This document shows, one piece after another, positions 60,626 through 64,000 of a DNA stretch of 64,000 nucleotides. Within the stretch, counting starts at the first letter, position 1; each line of letters begins with the position of its first letter. Origin of the DNA: Thermoproteota archaeon. GTDB taxonomy: Archaea; Thermoproteota; Korarchaeia; Korarchaeales; Korarchaeaceae. The position numbers and the translations under genes are program-made. The stretch spans positions 34,919 through 98,918 of the forward strand of contig JAOZGN010000006.1 in NCBI GenBank assembly GCA_027491555.1. Reading direction: 5' to 3'. The notes below the pieces were generated by a model. That model did no database searches and was not told the origin of the DNA. It saw nothing but the letters and a program-made list of their open reading frames with translations.

Positions 60626-60966
60626 TAGATGTGGACTGGGAGGAGGACGGGGGGAGCGACGTTGAGGAGCTGAGGGAGGTCCTCTCTGCCGTTTCCGAGT
60701 TCCTCGACAAGCTGCCCGAGCTCGTGAAGAAGGTGCTCGACGCCCTATACTCCAAGGATCTCGGGGAGAGGGTGGGGGACAGCGTGGCCACCTTCTACAG
60801 GAAGCTCAGGGAGTCTGGGATGCCCGAGGACATGGTGAACAAGATGACGATGGAGTTCTTCGACAGGAGCATGATCGTCGACCGCCTGGTGAGGGAGATT
60901 GTAGGGTCCATCAGAAAGGAGCTCGCCGAGGAGAAAGAGAGCGAGGATGAGGAAGAGGAGATATGA
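60622..60966 (+). CDS. Small acidic helical protein of unknown function
   Basis: 114 aa. Acidic first 20 residues, then amphipathic helices (EELREVLSAVSEFLDKLPELVKKVL; GDSVATFYRKLRESG), the segment MPEDMVNKMTMEFFDRSMI and a highly acidic tail (EEKESEDEEEEI). GTG 60622 overlaps the previous stop (GTGA) and has GGTGAT upstream, which I prefer to TTG 60616. Unknown family; the acidic ends suggest a protein-binding role. Confidence 0.75.
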   Translation: MIDVDWEEDGGSDVEELREVLSAVSEFLDKLPELVKKVLDALYSKDLGERVGDSVATFYRKLRESGMPEDMVNKMTMEFFDRSMIVDRLVREIVGSIRKELAEEKESEDEEEEI

Positions 60967-61271
60967 GTAGGGGCTCCGGCCTGAGGGCGGCGTCGAGGGT
61001 TCTGCTGTTCCTGGCTGGAGCACTGGCCCTGATCGCAGTCTACGCCCCCCTGCTCGCCCTCGGCACAGCGTGGCGATACAGGAGAATGAGGTCTGGGTTC
61101 AGCCGCAGACTCAAGCGAGCCGGACTTCCGGCCGAGTTGAGGAGCCAGCTGTCCTCTCGCTTTGGGGAGGCCACCTCCCCCACTGGCCTGATGGACGCCC
61201 TGTCCGAGGGGCTCTCACGGGGGGCGCGCTTTTACAAGTGGCCCGGAGTTGGACCTCGGGGTAGGGAATGA
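60963..61271 (+). CDS. Small membrane protein
   Basis: 102 aa. One long or two short N-terminal membrane segments (about 12-37, VLLFLAGALALIAVYAPLLAL), then a basic cytoplasmic part (RYRRMRSGFSRRLKRAGL) and a helix (TGLMDALSEGLSRGARF). It overlaps both neighbours by 4 bp (ATGA), so it is made together with the acidic protein and PAC2. No known family; it could be the membrane docking partner of the preceding acidic protein. Confidence 0.75.
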   Translation: MSRGSGLRAASRVLLFLAGALALIAVYAPLLALGTAWRYRRMRSGFSRRLKRAGLPAELRSQLSSRFGEATSPTGLMDALSEGLSRGARFYKWPGVGPRGRE

Positions 61272-61996
61272 CCGCGGTCGTGAAGGAATGGGGACCGCGC
61301 CAGAGCAACCCCGTGGTGCTGCTCGGAATTCCGGGCCCTGGGCTCGTCGGGATCATAGCCGCTGACTACCTGATTGAGAAGCTGGGACTCCAGGAGAGCG
61401 GGGTGGTGGAAGTGCCCGCGCTCCCCTCGGTGGCCGCCGTGAGAGACGGCGTCCTCGTCCCCCCGGTCCGGGTGTACTCCGGGGGCGGCGTCTACGTTGT
61501 GAAGTCCGACGTGCCCCTCCTGCCAGACGCCTTCGTGGCGGTCGTGGAGGGAGTGATGAACTGGGCCATGGAGAAGAGGCCAAGGATGGCCGTGTTCATC
61601 GGGGGCGTTCCGGAGCAGTCCAGGATGGACATACAGAAGCCGGAGGTGTTCGTGGTGTTCAACGACCAGGACGCCAGCCATGCGGCGGGGGACGTCAAGG
61701 CCACGAGGCTGGGGGACGGGCTCCTGTCGGGTTACCCGGTGGTCTTCCTCTGGGCAGCCAAGAGAAGGGGAATACCGGCGATGGCCCTGATGGTGCAGTC
61801 CTTCATGAAGTACCCAGACCCGGGGGCCGCTGCCGAGGCGATCAGGTCCATGGAGCCCTTCGTTGGTGAGATCGACCTTGGAGAGCTTGAGGCCAAGTCA
61901 GAGGCCATCAGGCTCAAGCTCAAGGACCTTATGGAGCAGACCAGCCAGGTGATGGCTCAGGGGGAGGAAGCGAAGGCCGTCCCGTACATCGCGTGA
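61268..61996 (+). CDS. PAC2-family protein (proteasome-assembly-chaperone-like)
   Basis: 242 aa. PAC2 features: PVVLLGIPGPGLVGIIAADYLIEKL, VYVVKSDVPLLPD, FIGGVPEQSRM, the middle ATRLGDGLLSGYPVVFLWAAKRRGIP and a C-terminal helix pair. Archaeal homologues of this family (PbaA/PbaB) have been linked to proteasome assembly or chaperoning, though their role is not settled. It sits between the small membrane protein (4-bp overlap) and Hsp20 (6-bp gap). Confidence 0.9.
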   Translation: MTAVVKEWGPRQSNPVVLLGIPGPGLVGIIAADYLIEKLGLQESGVVEVPALPSVAAVRDGVLVPPVRVYSGGGVYVVKSDVPLLPDAFVAVVEGVMNWAMEKRPRMAVFIGGVPEQSRMDIQKPEVFVVFNDQDASHAAGDVKATRLGDGLLSGYPVVFLWAAKRRGIPAMALMVQSFMKYPDPGAAAEAIRSMEPFVGEIDLGELEAKSEAIRLKLKDLMEQTSQVMAQGEEAKAVPYIA

Positions 61997-62002
61997 GGGG
62001 GG

Positions 62003-62347
62003 GTGGTGGGAGTGGGGTGGTACTACAGGGAGGTTAGGTGGGCCGTCTACTCCGTTAGGGGTCCAGTCGAGCCCATATCGGACGTGTTCGTTGAGAGAGA
62101 CAGGGTGAAGGTTATCGTGGACCTGCCGGGGACGAGGAAGGAGGATGTCAACCTGCTGGTCAGGGAAGACGCCGTCTTCCTGGAGGCCAGGGCCAACGTC
62201 GGGGGGAATCCGGTGACGTACAGGAAGCTCATCAGGCTGCCCGTCGAGGTCGACCCCGAGGGGGCCAGGGCGACCATGAGGTCCGGCATGCTCGTCGTCG
62301 AGGCCCCCATCAAGAGGCCCCAGTTCAGGAGGATAGGTGTAGAGTGA
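62003..62347 (+). CDS. Hsp20/alpha-crystallin small heat-shock protein
   Basis: 114 aa. A compact alpha-crystallin domain (about 22-105): VEPISDVFVERDRVKVIVDLPGTRKEDVNLLV, YRKLIRLPVEVDPEGARATMRSGMLVVEAPI (split at the A-x-x-x-G-x-L motif, RSGMLVV). The C-terminal I-x-I-type tail is weak (FRRIGVE). It is a holdase that keeps unfolded proteins soluble. Its place after PAC2 suggests a proteostasis operon. The exact start among several GTG codons is uncertain. Confidence 0.88.
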   Translation: MVGVGWYYREVRWAVYSVRGPVEPISDVFVERDRVKVIVDLPGTRKEDVNLLVREDAVFLEARANVGGNPVTYRKLIRLPVEVDPEGARATMRSGMLVVEAPIKRPQFRRIGVE

Positions 62348-62348
62348 T

Positions 62349-64000
62349 ATGCCCGACGAGCGGGACCTGCCCTTCGGCGTCCTCGCCGAGTGCTACTACA
62401 GGCTGGAGTCGACGTCCGGCCGACTGGACATGATATCCCTCCTGAGGGATCTCCTGAGCAGGACCCCCCCTGACGTCATAGACAAGGTCGTCTACCTGAC
62501 GCTGGGTCGGGTTGCCCCGGAGTTCGTCGACCTTGAGCTGGGGATAGGGGAGAAGCTGGCCCTCAGGGCCATCGCCATGGCCAGCGGCATGGCGGAGAGC
62601 AAGGTGGAGGCCAAGTACAAGGAGCTGGGCGACATCGGCCTAGTCGCGGAGTGGGCGATCCAGAACAGGAGCGTCTTGGCGTTTCTCAAGGAGGAGCTCA
62701 CCGTCAACAGGGTCTTCAACGCCCTCGTCAAGATAGCCAAGACGTCCGGCCCGAGCTCCCAAGACATCAAGCTGAAGACCCTCGCAGGCCTTCTGGCGGA
62801 TGCGGAGTCCCTGGAGGCAAGGTACATCATGAGGATCGTAACGGAGAAGCTCAGGCTGGGCGTCAGGGACATGACGATCCTGGACGCACTGGCAGAGGCC
62901 TTCCTAGGAGGCAGGCAGAGGAGGGAGATACTCGAGAGGAAGTACAACACCTACCCCGACATCGGGAGGATAGCGAGGGTGCTCGCTGAGAAGGGCGAGG
63001 CTGGCCTGGATGAGATAAAGGTCACCCTAGGGGTCCCGATAAGGCCCATGCTCGCCCAGAGGCTCAGAGAGGCGTCGGAAATCCTCGAGAAGATGGGCAG
63101 CAGGTTCCTCGCGGAGATGAAGTACGACGGGGAGAGGATGCAGGTACACGTGTGGCCAGACGGGCGAGTGGAGATATTCTCCAGGAGGCTGGAGAACATC
63201 ACCCACCCGTATCCGGACGTGAGGGAGGGCGTTCGAGAGGCCTTCAAGGGAGAGAGCGCGATACTAGATGGAGAGGGGGTGGCCTTCAACCCCGATACCG
63301 GCGAGCTGTACCCGTTCCAGGAGCTGATGCACCGCAGGCGGAAGTACGGCGTGGAGGAGATGATGGAGAGGTACCCGGTCGTGCTCTTCCTGTTCGATCT
63401 GCTCTACCTCAATGGCGAGGAGCTGATCGACAGGCCGCTGGAGGAAAGGCGGAGGCTTCTAGAGCACGTGATCGAGGAGAGCGACCGGATAAAGCTGGCC
63501 GAGGGCTGGCTCCAGGAGTGGACCACCGAGGAGCTGGAGAAGAGGCTGGAGCTGGCCGTGGAGAGGGGCACAGAGGGGCTGATGATTAAGGACCCGGCCT
63601 CCAGGTACCAGGCGGGCGTTCGGGGCTGGAGCTGGGTGAAGTACAAGAGGAGCTACGTCAGCAAGATGGTCGAGCCCGTCGACCTGGTGGCGGTGGGCGC
63701 GTTCTGGGGCAGGGGCAAGAGGGCGGGAACCTACGGGGCTCTGCTACTGGCGGTATATGACCCAGAGACCGACACGTTCAAGACGGTCTGCAAGATGGGC
63801 ACCGGCTTCACCGACGAGCAGCTCGCCCAGCTCCCGGAGATCTTCAAGGAGTATGTGATAGAGCACAGGCACCCCAGCGTTGTCAGCAACATAGAGGCTG
63901 ACGTTTGGTTCGTCCCGGCCAAGGTCCTGGAGGTCATAGGAGACGAGATCACGCTGAGCCCGGTGCACACCTGCGCCTGGGGGAAGGTGAAACCCGACGC
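62349..64000 (+). CDS. lig: ATP-dependent DNA ligase; 3' end outside window
   Basis: About 550 residues are visible and the frame is open at the right edge. The N-terminal DNA-binding domain spans about 1-225 (LRLGVRDMTILDALAEAF). The adenylation domain follows with the active lysine in EMKYDGERMQVH, IFSRRLENIT, LDGEGVAF, FDLLYLNGE and GTEGLMIKDP, then WVKYKRSYV leading into the OB domain (GAFWGRGKRAGTYGALL). ATG 62349 begins one base after the Hsp20 stop codon. Confidence 0.95.
   Translation, partial: MPDERDLPFGVLAECYYRLESTSGRLDMISLLRDLLSRTPPDVIDKVVYLTLGRVAPEFVDLELGIGEKLALRAIAMASGMAESKVEAKYKELGDIGLVAEWAIQNRSVLAFLKEELTVNRVFNALVKIAKTSGPSSQDIKLKTLAGLLADAESLEARYIMRIVTEKLRLGVRDMTILDALAEAFLGGRQRREILERKYNTYPDIGRIARVLAEKGEAGLDEIKVTLGVPIRPMLAQRLREASEILEKMGSRFLAEMKYDGERMQVHVWPDGRVEIFSRRLENITHPYPDVREGVREAFKGESAILDGEGVAFNPDTGELYPFQELMHRRRKYGVEEMMERYPVVLFLFDLLYLNGEELIDRPLEERRRLLEHVIEESDRIKLAEGWLQEWTTEELEKRLELAVERGTEGLMIKDPASRYQAGVRGWSWVKYKRSYVSKMVEPVDLVAVGAFWGRGKRAGTYGALLLAVYDPETDTFKTVCKMGTGFTDEQLAQLPEIFKEYVIEHRHPSVVSNIEADVWFVPAKVLEVIGDEITLSPVHTCAWGKVKPD

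Overview
The window is GC-rich archaeal chromosome, most likely from a thermophile. The archaeal evidence is a 54-residue Sec61-beta, archaeal-type LeuRS and GlyRS, XPD helicase, a TiaS-like domain, ATP-dependent DNA ligase, PAC2 and DUF2070 proteins, BRE/TATA promoters placed about 25 bp before the inferred transcript starts, and many GTG/TTG starts with GGTGATC/GGAGG ribosome sites. The gene mix (NikR, a PTS-type II complex, a pyruvate-dehydrogenase-like complex, ThyX) suggests a TACK lineage, perhaps Korarchaeota-like, but the lineage cannot be fixed from sequence reading alone. Density is high, with many 4-base stop/start overlaps. There is one tRNA (Lys, TTT). I see no CRISPR array and no insertion sequence.

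Layout. 1-3.1 kb: 2-oxoacid dehydrogenase E1-alpha (5' cut), E1-beta and E2. 3.1-6 kb (minus): a membrane-anchored orphan and a galactitol-family PTS II complex, IIA-IIB-IIC. 6-10 kb: OsmC and cupin, then a THUMP methyltransferase and a ClC-CBS channel. 10-17 kb: DegT aminotransferase; an ECF S-component divergent from a striking fusion of a threonine-synthase fold, lacking its PLP lysine, to a PadR winged helix; DUF59/MIP18 protein; EamA transporter; a relic of a molybdopterin oxidoreductase C-terminus; GNAT; thioredoxin-reductase-like protein. 17-21.6 kb: dcd-thyX, CBS protein, AIR-synthase-like protein, adenosine-specific kinase. 21.7-29.4 kb: a CARDB surface protein, an orphan, a TiaS catalytic-domain-only protein, SerRS, NikR with no canonical start codon, an aminopropyltransferase and XPD.

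29.4-43.6 kb (minus) is the most unusual part. It encodes three secreted, C-terminally anchored surface proteins (721, 271 and 3108 aa). The giant one is translationally coupled to a 150-aa membrane-tethered winged-helix protein. A 411-aa membrane protein with tandem winged helices comes next and overlaps XPD. A perfect 11-bp inverted repeat sits on the promoter of the first gene. I read this as a surface structure with its own membrane-bound transcription regulators.

43.7-51.6 kb: membrane protein, nitroreductase and aminotransferase, an alpha-helical orphan, the sec61-beta/mazG/phosphoribosyltransferase/glyS operon, a beta-CASP-like hydrolase and an Lrp regulator with its own palindrome. 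51.7-57 kb: DUF2070 membrane protein, tRNA-Lys, and a MacB-like ABC cassette with a CARDB partner. 57-64 kb: LeuRS, then a run of winged-helix protein, small acidic protein, small membrane protein, PAC2, Hsp20 and DNA ligase (3' cut).
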